Source of the DNA: Paenibacillaceae bacterium
GTDB lineage: Bacteria > Bacillota > Bacilli > Paenibacillales > NBRC-103111
Direction of reading: 5' to 3'
NCBI GenBank assembly: GCA_029256185.1
Contig: JAQSYI010000001.1
Span: forward strand, 248,001 to 312,000
Length of the DNA stretch: 64,000 nt
The notes below the pieces were generated by a model that saw only the letters and a list, made by a program, of their open reading frames with translations, did no database searches and was not told the origin of the DNA. A program made the translations under genes and the position numbers. Shown in pieces: positions 8,342-16,473 of this stretch. How positions within the stretch are numbered: the first letter of the stretch is position 1; the number at the start of each line of letters is the position of its first letter.

Positions 8342-10096
8342 ATGAAATTCTCGCTGTTTCAGTCTATTGCCGCCCGGCTTGTCCTGTCCTTATTGCTCTG
8401 TCTTGTACCTGTTTATGTCATGTTCTTGTACGTGGTCCAATCCAATTCCGCTGCGATGATGAAGGAGATTGACAAGTCCCAGAACAAGCGGCTGTCCTTC
8501 CTGTTCCACTCCCTTGAGCAGGAATTCGACCGGGTCTACCGCAGCCAGAAGGCATTGGCGGGAGATTCTTCCTTGCTTCGTCTGATTCTAAACGCGCCCC
8601 AATGGGATCATTATGAGCGGATTGACGCTGTCAATGAGCTGGTGGAGAAGCTGTCCTTCCTGTTAAACAGCAGCCGCTACCTGGAGAATGCCTACATGTA
8701 CCTGGAAAGCTTCGACTGGACCTTGTCCCCCGTTACCTCTTTCGACAATATCAGCGCCGCCGACTGGTCGGAGATGGTCCGGCTCTACCGTTCCCAAGGC
8801 TCACTCATCTGGTGGAACGAGGGATTGTATTTCATCACGGTTTTCTCCGATCAGGGGACTACGCTTCCTCCTGCTGTAATCGCATTCGAGTTGTCAGCCA
8901 AGCAAATTCTGCAAGATTTGGGACAGTTTGATGAAGAGCCGGCAAGCGGTGCCATGCTCTATGGCAATAAAGGCAACTGGACCATCTCAGACAGGATCGC
9001 CGGAGAGGAGAGCCGCCTCCTGCAGCAGCTGTTAAAGGTATCCGAAAGCGGGGAAGCAGGCAAGGGACGGACGGAGCTGCTGGGCGAGCCCATGCTGTAT
9101 TCGGTTTTTGAGTCGGAGCCCTTCAACTTCAAGCTGGCCGCTTTTACACCGGAGAGCATTGTAAGCAAGCCCCAGGAACGCTACCGCAGCTGGTTCTACT
9201 TCATGCTGGGCAGCTCTGTCGTGATTACGGGACTCGTCTTCTATGTTACGAACCGCCTGCTGCATTCTCCCTTGCGCAAGCTGGTGCTTTCCTTCCGCAA
9301 GGTGGAGCGGGGCGAGATGGACATCCAATTAAGCTACCGCCGCAGCGATGAATTCGGTTATCTGTACGGCCAATTCAACCGGATGGTGGGGGAACTGGAC
9401 CGGCTGATCCGGGACAACTATGTGCAGACGCTCCGCTCCCAGAAAGCGGAGCTGAAGCAATTGCAGTCGCAGATCAATCCCCATTTCCTGTACAATGTGT
9501 TTTTTACCCTGTACCAGATGGTGGACGCTGCGGATTATGACAAGCTGAAGCCCTACACCCGAAGCCTGGGGGATTACTTCCGGTTTATCACCCGCAATTC
9601 CCAGGACCAGGTTCCCCTTGACCAGGAGGTGCGCTTCGCCGCAGCCTATCTGGGCATTCAGTCCATCCGGTTCGGCGACTGGATCGATATGATCATGGAG
9701 GAGCTGCCCGCGGGGTATGGGGGCTTGCAGGTTCCGCGGCTGACTCTGCAGCCTGTGATGGAGAATGCCTTCAAGCATGGGCTGGAGAAGCTGGACCGGC
9801 AAGGCTTGCTGCATGTAACCTTCAACACGGAGCAAGAGCGGCTGGTGATTACGGTAGCCGACAACGGAGCGGGAATGGAGGAGGAGCAGCTCCGGCAGTT
9901 GACGAGCCGCCTGCAGCAGCCGTTGCATGCGGGTGAAAGCACCGGTCTTATCAATGTACACCAGCGCTTGCAGCTTGCGTTTGGCCTTGCCGCCGGGCTG
10001 GTGATCCAATCGGTGAAGGACGGAGGCACGACGGTACACATTCATATTCCATATGCCAAGGAGGGACATCATGCACCGCTTGCTGATCGTGGATGA
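8342..10096 (+). CDS. YesM-type sensor histidine kinase, importer 1
   Basis: A 584-residue membrane kinase. A first transmembrane segment (about 10-32), an extracytoplasmic sensing region to about 280 and a second segment (about 283-305) are followed by a HAMP region. The phospho-acceptor site is LQSQINPHFLYN with H381, the hallmark of the His_kinase/YesM family, and there is an HATPase_c domain (N box MENAFKHG, G box DNGAGM). The ATG at 8342 has an AAGGGAG site. It overlaps the response regulator gene by 26 bp, so the two are translationally coupled. It would sense an extracellular sugar cue, perhaps with the binding protein, and drive the divergent operon. Confidence 0.92.
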   Translation: MKFSLFQSIAARLVLSLLLCLVPVYVMFLYVVQSNSAAMMKEIDKSQNKRLSFLFHSLEQEFDRVYRSQKALAGDSSLLRLILNAPQWDHYERIDAVNELVEKLSFLLNSSRYLENAYMYLESFDWTLSPVTSFDNISAADWSEMVRLYRSQGSLIWWNEGLYFITVFSDQGTTLPPAVIAFELSAKQILQDLGQFDEEPASGAMLYGNKGNWTISDRIAGEESRLLQQLLKVSESGEAGKGRTELLGEPMLYSVFESEPFNFKLAAFTPESIVSKPQERYRSWFYFMLGSSVVITGLVFYVTNRLLHSPLRKLVLSFRKVERGEMDIQLSYRRSDEFGYLYGQFNRMVGELDRLIRDNYVQTLRSQKAELKQLQSQINPHFLYNVFFTLYQMVDAADYDKLKPYTRSLGDYFRFITRNSQDQVPLDQEVRFAAAYLGIQSIRFGDWIDMIMEELPAGYGGLQVPRLTLQPVMENAFKHGLEKLDRQGLLHVTFNTEQERLVITVADNGAGMEEEQLRQLTSRLQQPLHAGESTGLINVHQRLQLAFGLAAGLVIQSVKDGGTTVHIHIPYAKEGHHAPLADRG

Positions 10097-11723
10097 CGAA
10101 TCCTATATTCTGAACAGTCTGGTGGATTTATTCGAGCGCTGCACGGAGCTGGAATTGGAGGTGCACAGCGCCCGCTCCTCTGCGGAGGCGTTGCGCATTC
10201 TGGGGCAGGTGCGGATTGATATCGTGCTGGCGGACATCCAGATGCCCGGCATGACCGGTCTGGAGCTGTCCGTGGAGATTGGCCGGTTGTGGCCTTATTG
10301 CCGGATTATTTTTCTGTCCGCCTACGACGAATTTGAGTATGTGCAGCAGGCGATCCGGCAAGGCAGCGTGGATTATCTGCTGAAGACGGAGGACAACGGG
10401 GTGATTGTCCAAGCCGTCCAGCGGGCCGCTTCCCAGTTGAGCGAAACCTGGGAGAAGGAAACGGTGGTAGCCAGCGCCCAATTGCAGATGAATGAAGCGC
10501 TGCCGCTGCTGCGCCAGGAGTACCTGCGGCGTCTGCTGAGCGGCCCGCCCGCGTCTGCCGCCTGCCGGCGGGTCAAGTTCAACCGGGTGAAGCTGCCGCT
10601 GGATGCGGATCAGCCTATTGTGCTGGTCTGCGGCCGGGTGGACGATTGGGGGAAATATCGGGAATCCGACGACCGGGATCTGATGAAGTATGCAATCCAG
10701 AATATTGCCCAGGAATATCTGGTCTCCGTTCAGTTTCAAGCTGTTCATACGGCCAACCGCAGGTTCTCCTGGCTGATCCAGAGCAAGGAGGGGCTGCTGA
10801 ACGGACAGGGAAGCGACGGGGGCAGCGGACAAGATACAGAGCTGGGACGCTATGTCCAGAACAATCTGGATGCGATTCAGGCAACCTGCAGGAAGCTGCT
10901 GGAATTGCCTCTATCCTTCATCAGCACCATGAAGCCGTTGCCGTGGGAGGCGCTGCCCGACAAGTTCGACCTGCTGAACCGCCAGCTGTTCCAGGGGCTG
11001 GGCAAGGGGGCAGAGGCGATTCTGATCGAGGCCGAGAAACAGGCAAAAGACGGCAGCCAGGATGCCGGACAATACCCCGGTGATCTGGAGCGGCGGGTGA
11101 ACCAGCTGCGGAGTTATATGCAGGCCCTGCGGCAGGAGGAGTTCGCGGCAGGCTTCGGGGAGCTGGCAGATGCCGCCTGCTCCCTTGGCGTACCCGGCTA
11201 TCTGGAGATCCGGGCCAGGCTGTTCGCGCTGCTTCTTAATATGTGGCAGGAGCTGGAGAGCGCCGCTCCCTCTGTTGCCGATCCGGAATGGGAACAGCTG
11301 GCCTCACCCCATTCCTCCGACTCCCGCAAGGAGAGCCTCGCCGTCTTGCTGCGCCAATTTGAACGGTGGTTTGAGTGCAAGCTCGCGGCAAGTGCAGACC
11401 CGGCGCAAGAGTTGGTATCCCGGATCAACCTTCATGTCATGGCCCGCCTGGACCAGGATCTTTCGGTGGCTTCCTTGTCCCGCATGGTCTTTCTCAATCC
11501 GGATTATCTGAGCCGGCTGTACAAGCAGACCACCGGAGTGAATCTCTATGACTATATTACGGGGATTAAGGTGGAGGAGAGCCGCAGACTGCTGCGGGAC
11601 ACCGATCTGAAGATCCATGAGGTGGCGGAGAAGGTGGGCATCCTGTCCCGGGAATACTTCTCCCGGTTTATCCGCAAGCATACCGGCATGACTCCCCAGG
11701 AGCTGCGGGACAAGCGCAGGTAA
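10071..11723 (+). CDS. YesN-type response regulator with AraC DNA-binding domain, importer 1
   Basis: A 550-residue regulator. The receiver domain (1-120) has acidic pocket D8/D9, phospho-acceptor D55 in LADIQMPG and conserved lysine in DYLLKTED. A long middle region (about 130-440) has no assigned domain, as usual for large YesN proteins. The C-terminal AraC/XylS double helix-turn-helix (about 450-550) includes LSRLYKQTTGVNLYDYI and a second helix pair ending FIRKHTGMTPQELR. I chose the ATG at 10071 because AAGGAGGGACATC precedes it. It is the cognate partner of the kinase and likely activates the divergent importer operon. A hairpin terminator follows. Confidence 0.92.
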   Translation: MHRLLIVDDESYILNSLVDLFERCTELELEVHSARSSAEALRILGQVRIDIVLADIQMPGMTGLELSVEIGRLWPYCRIIFLSAYDEFEYVQQAIRQGSVDYLLKTEDNGVIVQAVQRAASQLSETWEKETVVASAQLQMNEALPLLRQEYLRRLLSGPPASAACRRVKFNRVKLPLDADQPIVLVCGRVDDWGKYRESDDRDLMKYAIQNIAQEYLVSVQFQAVHTANRRFSWLIQSKEGLLNGQGSDGGSGQDTELGRYVQNNLDAIQATCRKLLELPLSFISTMKPLPWEALPDKFDLLNRQLFQGLGKGAEAILIEAEKQAKDGSQDAGQYPGDLERRVNQLRSYMQALRQEEFAAGFGELADAACSLGVPGYLEIRARLFALLLNMWQELESAAPSVADPEWEQLASPHSSDSRKESLAVLLRQFERWFECKLAASADPAQELVSRINLHVMARLDQDLSVASLSRMVFLNPDYLSRLYKQTTGVNLYDYITGIKVEESRRLLRDTDLKIHEVAEKVGILSREYFSRFIRKHTGMTPQELRDKRR

Positions 11724-11746
11724 ATGTTATACCGCATACACGCAAC

Positions 11747-11788
11747 AAACAGCCCCGGACGGTTCGTTGAACCCGGCCGGGGCTGTTT
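11747..11788. terminator. bidirectional hairpin between regulator and crystallin-like gene
   Basis: AAACAGCCCCGG (11747-11758) pairs perfectly with CCGGGGCTGTTT (11777-11788). The arms begin and end in A/T runs, so the structure can terminate from either side, serving the convergent regulator gene and the crystallin-like gene. Confidence 0.8.
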
Positions 11789-11823
11789 ACACTGGGTGAG
11801 CGGATAACCCTTGCTGCAGTTGC

Positions 11824-12294
11824 TTATTTCTTGCCTTTGCGGGACTGTCTGCCCTTGCGGATGATCCGCAGCAGCTCACCGAAGTTGGCGGGAGCTTCAC
11901 GGGTGTTTTGAATGTTTTGGATGTCTGTCACTGAAATGTTGAAGTTAGCCATAATGAAGGACGAAGCCAGGTTTTCGAAGTTTTCATCAGCCAGATCTTC
12001 AATGGTGCGTGTTGCATTGATGCGCAGAAAGCGGCCCTGGTAGTTGCGGTCCGCGAATAGAACCAGCGTAGCGGCTGTTGTGTTGGAAGAAAACTGCAGG
12101 CTTTCTACGCTGTTGTCCAAACCGACCAATCCCAGGTTGCGGACGCCCAGAGGGCCGGCAAAACGGCGGCGGGTTCCCCCTAAGTTAGTGTCGGAGAACA
12201 AGGACAATTGAGGCTGGGTTTGCTTGACCACGGGTTTACGGACAGCTTTCTTTGCTACGGCTTTCTTTACAACAGGTTTCTTGGAAACGGCCAT
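11824..12294 (-). CDS. beta/gamma-crystallin-like protein with basic tails
   Basis: A 156-residue protein; the ATG at 12294 has an AAGGAGGAG site. Residues 1-25 are almost only Lys, Ala, Val, Pro and Arg, like histone H1-type tails, and the last 14 residues are also strongly basic. Between them lie two Greek-key-like motifs: QLSLFSDTNLGG to GLDNSVES (60-65), and LVLFADRNYQGRFLRI to ENLASS (107-112). The second nearly fits the calcium-binding (D/N)(D/N)xx(S/T)S signature; in the first, Glu replaces the S/T. There is no signal peptide or membrane segment. A nucleic-acid-binding or spore-associated role is only a guess from composition. It is monocistronic, with a terminator downstream. Confidence 0.7.
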   Translation of the reverse strand: MAVSKKPVVKKAVAKKAVRKPVVKQTQPQLSLFSDTNLGGTRRRFAGPLGVRNLGLVGLDNSVESLQFSSNTTAATLVLFADRNYQGRFLRINATRTIEDLADENFENLASSFIMANFNISVTDIQNIQNTREAPANFGELLRIIRKGRQSRKGKK

Positions 12295-12519
12295 TTGTAA
12301 CTCCTCCTTAAAATAGTTGAGTTGGTTACCAAGCACAGCGGCAGAGTGAAAGTGACCGGCCCTTCGCTAACTGCTTGATCTGCTCTATCTTATGAGGAAG
12401 CCATTTCCAGTTCCTGTTGTTCTACCTACGTTTATGTCCATTTTTGCTAGAATAATTGATAGTGTAAGTGACACTGTACACCGGGTCCGCCCGTGCAGTC
12501 TCGCATCCTGCGGCCTTAT

Positions 12520-12538
12520 GACAGGCAACATTCCTGTC
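12520..12538 (-). other. hairpin downstream of dehydrogenase gene
   Basis: GACAGG (12520-12525) pairs with CCTGTC (12533-12538), just past the stop of the minus-strand dehydrogenase gene. No T-run follows on that strand, so termination here is uncertain. The rest of 12295-12543 shows only the leader of the crystallin-like gene and a weak AGTGT/ACACT repeat near 12460-12474. Confidence 0.4.
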
Positions 12539-12543
12539 TCATT

Positions 12544-13536
12544 CTATCTGGTCATCAGCCGGAATTGTGCGGACGGGATAGAATTAGCCAGTTGTTCACC
12601 GCGTTGGAAACGCCGGATTTCCTCCACCATGGCTTCCGATAGCTTCCCGAGCTCCACCATTCCGGCCGCATGGGGCATTAAGGTGACATTCTCCAGCTGT
12701 CTAAGCTTGCTGTCCAAGGGAAGCGGCTCTTGCTCGTACACATCCAGCACGGCCTGAATCCGCTGTGACTCAAGCTCTTCAATAAGCGCCGCCTCATCGA
12801 TTAATGCGCCCCGGGCTGTATTGACTAGAATCGTCCCGTCCTGCAGAAGTCCCAACCGGGATTTGTCCAGCATATGATAGGTCTCCGCCGTCTTCGAAGC
12901 ATGCAAGGAAACAATGTCCTGCCCGGATAAAGCTTCCTCCAGACTGCAGAGGGTGACATGGGGATACGGGGCAATCACCTCCCTGGAAACATAAGGATCA
13001 TACAGCTTGATCTTCACATTAAAGGGGCGGAGCAGCTCCAAGAGATGCTTGCCGACAGATCCCAGCCCGACCAGGCCGATTCTCGCCTCAAACAGGCTGC
13101 GGCCGGCGGAGTTGTTCCAGATTCCCTTCTGCATCTCTCCATGGCGGAGCACGATTGCGCGCAGCCCCGCTTGCATATAAGCCAAGGCTCCTTCCGCAAC
13201 GTATCTGGCCATGATGTTGTTGGCGCTGCAGACTTTGATTCCTCTGGCGTATACGTCCTCGGTGATGAAGGAAGCCACACTGCCACCGGGAGAAACAATA
13301 AGCTTCAGCTGCTTCGCCTGCTCCAGCACCTCCTTGGTGAAGCGGGGAGTGCCGTCCCAGGCCAGGACAATACATACTTCCGTCCCGCGAAGCATGAAGG
13401 CAAGTTCTTCTTGAGTCAACGCCCGGTCATAGGGGTTTTCCTTCAGACTGCCGAGCGACCGGAGCCCGCCGAGCAGAGCGTCAGAGAAAAACTTCCGCTT
13501 CAATTCTCCTTCTTGCAGGGCTAATAATATATTCAT
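12544..13536 (-). CDS. D-isomer-specific 2-hydroxyacid dehydrogenase (NAD-dependent)
   Basis: A 330-residue cytoplasmic oxidoreductase. The nucleotide-binding Rossmann loop is GLGSVG (157-162), and D180 at the end of the following strand (KLYDP) favours NAD over NADP. The catalytic set is R242 in NTARGALID, the Glu of DVYEQE and H289 in MPHAAG. Family members reduce 2-ketoacids such as glyoxylate, hydroxypyruvate or phosphoglycerate relatives. An AGGAGGGATT site precedes the ATG. It follows the sugar isomerase gene by 51 bp on the same strand, and both face a divergent AraC regulator, suggesting a small sugar-acid or polyol pathway. The exact substrate cannot be read from the sequence. Confidence 0.85.
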   Translation of the reverse strand: MNILLALQEGELKRKFFSDALLGGLRSLGSLKENPYDRALTQEELAFMLRGTEVCIVLAWDGTPRFTKEVLEQAKQLKLIVSPGGSVASFITEDVYARGIKVCSANNIMARYVAEGALAYMQAGLRAIVLRHGEMQKGIWNNSAGRSLFEARIGLVGLGSVGKHLLELLRPFNVKIKLYDPYVSREVIAPYPHVTLCSLEEALSGQDIVSLHASKTAETYHMLDKSRLGLLQDGTILVNTARGALIDEAALIEELESQRIQAVLDVYEQEPLPLDSKLRQLENVTLMPHAAGMVELGKLSEAMVEEIRRFQRGEQLANSIPSAQFRLMTR

Positions 13537-13587
13537 ATGAATCCCTCCTGTGTAAATAGGGTCATGGAGTGGGAACGGTATCCCGTT

Positions 13588-14397
13588 TTAACGGATTCCC
13601 AGCACTTCTTTGGCATACGACTGGAAGAAAGGCAGGGCGATCTTATATTCGGCCAGATGCGGCCGCCATACCTTTTCCCACTTCAAGGTAATCCAGCCTT
13701 CGAACGCAGTACCGCCTATGGCGTCGAAATACGACTTCAACGGAACATCCCCTGTGCCGGGCAACACATCCTCATATCCGGTTGGAAGCATCCGAATGTC
13801 GGCCAGGTACACTTGTCTGGTCCAGCCTGCGGCTGCCAGCCCCACTTCCCGGACGCCCTCCCCTTGAATCAGGCAATGTTCGGGAGAGGCGATCAGCCCC
13901 AGCCGCGGATGATTAATCTGACGGATGATCGAAGTGCATGCTGCAATGTTCAAATTCTGACGGTGATTCTGAAGAAGCAGCGTCATATGATCCGAAGTAT
14001 CCTGCAACGCATGAGCCAGCACCGCCGCTATCCGTTCCTGATAGGTTTCTCCGGGCAACTCAGCCGGCTTTTTCCCCAGGAAAACCCGTAAGGCAGCCGC
14101 CCCCATCTCGCATGCAAGCTCCACATGGCGCGAGACATCATCTTGCATTCTCAGCCAGGAGGCCTCATCTGCCCCTCCCGTCTCGTTGTAAGCCATCAGA
14201 CTCGCCAGTTCAATCCCTTCGCCGGCCAAACAATCCTTCAGCTCATCTATATGCTCTTTTGATGAAGATAGGGTAAGCTCCCCATACTGCTCCGACACCC
14301 TCAAGTCAATTCCGCCGTAGCCGTATTGCCGCCCCGCTTGAATAGCTTGAACGCCGGTCAGCTCGGGAGTTGCCATGGTGGTAAAGCTGAGCTTCAA
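13588..14397 (-). CDS. sugar phosphate isomerase/epimerase-like TIM barrel (AP-endonuclease family 2)
   Basis: A 269-residue protein if translation starts at the TTG at 14397, which has GGAGAGG six bases upstream and gives MKLSFTTMA, the family's usual opening. The ATG at 14412 has a site too close to it. Barrel landmarks are YGYGGIDLRV, IELASLMAYN, AALRVFLGKK, LLLQNHRQNL (with the E/Q-N-H strand) and the IRMLPTGYED to GDVPLKSYFDAI stretch. These proteins act on sugars such as inosose, hydroxypyruvate or tagatose derivatives. It is first in a two-gene unit with the dehydrogenase and divergent from an AraC regulator. Specific activity is unknown. Confidence 0.8.
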   Translation of the reverse strand: MKLSFTTMATPELTGVQAIQAGRQYGYGGIDLRVSEQYGELTLSSSKEHIDELKDCLAGEGIELASLMAYNETGGADEASWLRMQDDVSRHVELACEMGAAALRVFLGKKPAELPGETYQERIAAVLAHALQDTSDHMTLLLQNHRQNLNIAACTSIIRQINHPRLGLIASPEHCLIQGEGVREVGLAAAGWTRQVYLADIRMLPTGYEDVLPGTGDVPLKSYFDAIGGTAFEGWITLKWEKVWRPHLAEYKIALPFFQSYAKEVLGIR

Positions 14398-14469
14398 TTT
14401 GATCCTCTCCATTCCGTCCTGTTTTTCCAGCTAAGCGTACCAGATCCGGAGCCTGAATACTTGACTTGT

Positions 14470-14484
14470 ATGAATATATTTCAT
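14470..14484. promoter_or_regulatory. palindrome in divergent isomerase/AraC promoter region
   Basis: ATGAA-TATAT-TTCAT is a perfect inverted repeat between the divergent isomerase and AraC genes; TTGACT at 14461-14466 abuts it. It is a candidate operator for the adjacent regulator, but an AT-rich palindrome of this size can occur by chance. Confidence 0.35.
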
Positions 14485-14538
14485 GTGTTATTTTGATCTT
14501 ACTGGAGAACCACATTAAGGATGGCAAGGGTGTTGTTT

Positions 14539-15387
14539 ATGGAGATCGTCCATTTTACCGCCGCGCAGATCATCGACCGTGAAAAAGGCTTCTTTTACCG
14601 CATTCTGAATACAAGCAGCAATGTGCGCACTTTGCATACCCACGAATATTACGAACTGCAGTGCGTGATCAAGGGAACCTTGAAGCACAGCTTCGCCGAT
14701 GGAACCACCCATCATCTTCCTGTCGGCAGCTTCCTGCTCATCCGCCCGGAGGACGTGCATGTATGCCGCGCGGCTACCGAAGAGGAATGCGAGTTTATTA
14801 TGATCGTTTACTCCGTCGAAACCCTGCAGGAGCTGTTTTCTTATCTGGGAAAAGGGTTTCGGCCGGAGCGGCTGCTGGAGTCCCAATACCCTCCGGTCTA
14901 TAGCTTGTCAGAGGTGGAACGGCTGCATTTTCTGCACAGCTTCCAGCAGGTTGCCGCGCTTCCCTTGGATCAGCAAGAGTTGATCAAGACCTTGCTGCGG
15001 TCGTTGTTGATGGAATTCCTGCTGCTCTGCTTCCCTGTGCAGCCCTTACTGGAAGAGAGAGGCGAACCGGAGTGGCTCCGGGAGGTATACTATGAAATGC
15101 AGAAGAAGGACAACTTCATTCTCGGAACGCAGCGGATGGTAGAACTGAGCGGGAGGAGCCACCATCATCTATGCCGGGAGTTCAAAAGATATTTTCAGCA
15201 AACCCCTACGGATTACATCATTGGCTTGCGCTTGAATTATGCCGCCAACCTGTTGATCCATAGCTCGAAAAGCGTGACGGACATTGCCATGGATCTTCAT
15301 TTTCAGAACTTGAGCTACTTTCATCAGCGGTTTAAGAGACAGTTCGGGATGAGCCCGGCACAATTCAGGAAAGGGCAGCGGGCATAA
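14539..15387 (+). CDS. AraC-family transcriptional regulator
   Basis: A 282-residue one-component regulator. The N-terminal half is a cupin-like ligand pocket (HTHEYYELQCVIKG, LPVGSFLLIRPEDVHVC). The C-terminal double helix-turn-helix (about 185-282) includes MVELSGRSHHHLCREFKRYF and SVTDIAMDLHFQNLSYFHQRFKRQFGMSPAQF. The ATG at 14539 has an AAGGGTG site eight bases upstream; the ATG at 14521 has its site almost touching it and is less likely. It is divergent from the isomerase/dehydrogenase pair, which it probably controls in response to a small sugar ligand. A tandem repeat block starts 12 bp after its stop. Confidence 0.88.
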   Translation: MEIVHFTAAQIIDREKGFFYRILNTSSNVRTLHTHEYYELQCVIKGTLKHSFADGTTHHLPVGSFLLIRPEDVHVCRAATEEECEFIMIVYSVETLQELFSYLGKGFRPERLLESQYPPVYSLSEVERLHFLHSFQQVAALPLDQQELIKTLLRSLLMEFLLLCFPVQPLLEERGEPEWLREVYYEMQKKDNFILGTQRMVELSGRSHHHLCREFKRYFQQTPTDYIIGLRLNYAANLLIHSSKSVTDIAMDLHFQNLSYFHQRFKRQFGMSPAQFRKGQRA

Positions 15388-15398
15388 CGGTGCAGCCG

Positions 15399-15592
15399 CT
15401 GGGGAGGCCATTGTGTATGAAATTTCGCATACAATGGGCCGGAACGGCCACTGGGGAGGCGATTCTGTATGAAATATCGCATACAATGGGCCGGAACGGC
15501 CACTGGGGAGGCCATCCTGTATGAAATATCGCATACAATGGGCCGGAACGGCCACTGGGGAGGCCATCCTGTATGAAATATCGCATACAATG
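15399..15592. repeat. 52-bp tandem repeat, 3.7 copies, each with two palindromes
   Basis: Copies begin at 15399, 15451, 15503 and 15555 (the last about 38 bp long). Each starts CTGGGGAGG and contains TGTATG-N8-CATACA. At each junction lies GGCCG-GAA-CGGCC. The second to fourth copies are nearly identical; the first differs at a few positions. A 52-bp period shifts the reading frame every copy, so the array is not coding. A related half-motif, TTTCATACA, recurs near 15630. Confidence 0.92.
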
Positions 15593-15846
15593 GCCGCCAG
15601 CGCATACCTCAACAGCCGGGTGTCGGTGAGATTTCATACAAAAGGTTTTACCGATCGCACAGAAGGCTGCTCCGAGGCAATGCCTGCTGTTTGTGACAAC
15701 CGTCCCAGCGCAACACAGCTTATACGGTGCAAGCTAGTACCATGACCGAAATGAATGCAAGGTTTGGGCGATTTTCCAAAGGGGAGGGGGTCCGTGTGTC
15801 CAGCTTCTGTCTTGATCAAGGCCTGAAGTTCGATGAGGGAACGGTG

Positions 15847-15978
15847 TAACGGAACGGAGCGACGCTAAAACAGCTAAAACGGAGATGTTGCCAGGCTAAC
15901 GGAACTCTGCGACGTTATTCTGATGATTTTCCTCCTTTATTGCAAAATCGGGACAAGTAACGGCGCTCCGTTCCGTTA
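15847..15978. repeat. short element bounded by 15-bp inverted repeats
   Basis: TAACGGAACGGAGCG at 15847-15861 is the exact reverse complement of CGCTCCGTTCCGTTA at 15964-15978, enclosing about 100 bp. An imperfect direct copy, TAACGGAACTCTGCG, lies at 15897-15911. It has the shape of a miniature mobile or intergenic palindromic element and no coding capacity. Confidence 0.65.
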
Positions 15979-16013
15979 AAATTTCCACTGCACGGGTAGA
16001 GCCACAATAAGAG

Positions 16014-16028
16014 CGCTCCGTTCCGTTA
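16014..16028. repeat. third copy of the AACGGAACGGAGCG motif
   Basis: CGCTCCGTTCCGTTA recurs here exactly, 50 bp after the copy at 15964 and in the same orientation. It shows that the motif is a repeat unit rather than just a pair of termini. Confidence 0.75.
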
Positions 16029-16129
16029 GCCATCCTTGATCCGGTCAAGGTACTAGAGCGTATGAAGGATCAACAACATTCAATATGTTGCAGCGGCCCA
16101 TCATCCCTGGACTATGGCTTTTCGCATGA

Positions 16130-16175
16130 CAACAAGAAGAGCCTCCGGGATTGAATCCCCCGAAGGCTCTTGTTG
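16130..16175. terminator. strong hairpin, terminator-like
   Basis: CAACAAGAAGAGCCTCCGGG (16130-16149) pairs with the CCCCCGAAGGCTCTTGTTG arm ending at 16175, with one small bulge. It is too stable to ignore, but no gene ends nearby on either strand. It may be the relic terminator of a lost gene. Confidence 0.55.
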
Positions 16176-16340
16176 CTTCAGCTCCAGACTGCCTGGTTTT
16201 ATGAAACGATGGGCTTTGTAACGCCTGGCCTCCGGAACAAACGGACAACAGGAGTCTGTCCAATGAAGTGGTTTTGGTGAATCCATATTCATCAGTCAAC
16301 ATTCACTACCGGGATAAGTAAGGCTTGGAAGCTCAAACAC

Positions 16341-16394
16341 GTTTTGCCGGCCTTGATTGTATTGGACTTTTAAGGTGTCAACACCGGCAAAAAC
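16341..16394 (-). other. inverted repeat downstream of large lyase gene
   Basis: GTTTTGCCGG (16341-16350) pairs with CCGGCAAAAAC (16384-16394), about 80 bp beyond the lyase stop. A smaller CCTT/AAGG pair lies inside the loop. It could end the operon on the minus strand, but no clear T-run follows. Confidence 0.4.
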
Positions 16395-16473
16395 TTGCCC
16401 TCAAGCCATCCCTATCCCTCGCGTTCACATTGCTGAATATGGGTTTACCATTTTCCTTTCGCCAGTCATACTC

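Larger units (their letters stand above)
15388..16473. other. gene-free stretch with repeats
   Basis: About 1.1 kb between the AraC gene and the large lyase gene. It holds the 52-bp tandem repeat (15399-15592), AACGGAACGG-type inverted repeats (15847-16028), a long hairpin (16130-16175) and a second inverted repeat (16341-16394). Open frames here lack ribosome-binding sites and recognisable protein character, so I see no gene. Confidence 0.7.

Noticed and set aside
15399..15592. CRISPR-like array
   Set aside because: The repeats are directly adjacent without unique spacers, 52 bp long, and no cas gene is near.
15169..15637. Minus-strand open frames across the 52-bp repeat
   Set aside because: The repeat period shifts frame each copy, giving the same peptide in all frames; no ribosome-binding site, and overlap with the AraC gene.
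16045..16302. 85-residue minus-strand frame
   Set aside because: It runs through a stable hairpin, has no clear ribosome-binding site and shows no protein-like composition.
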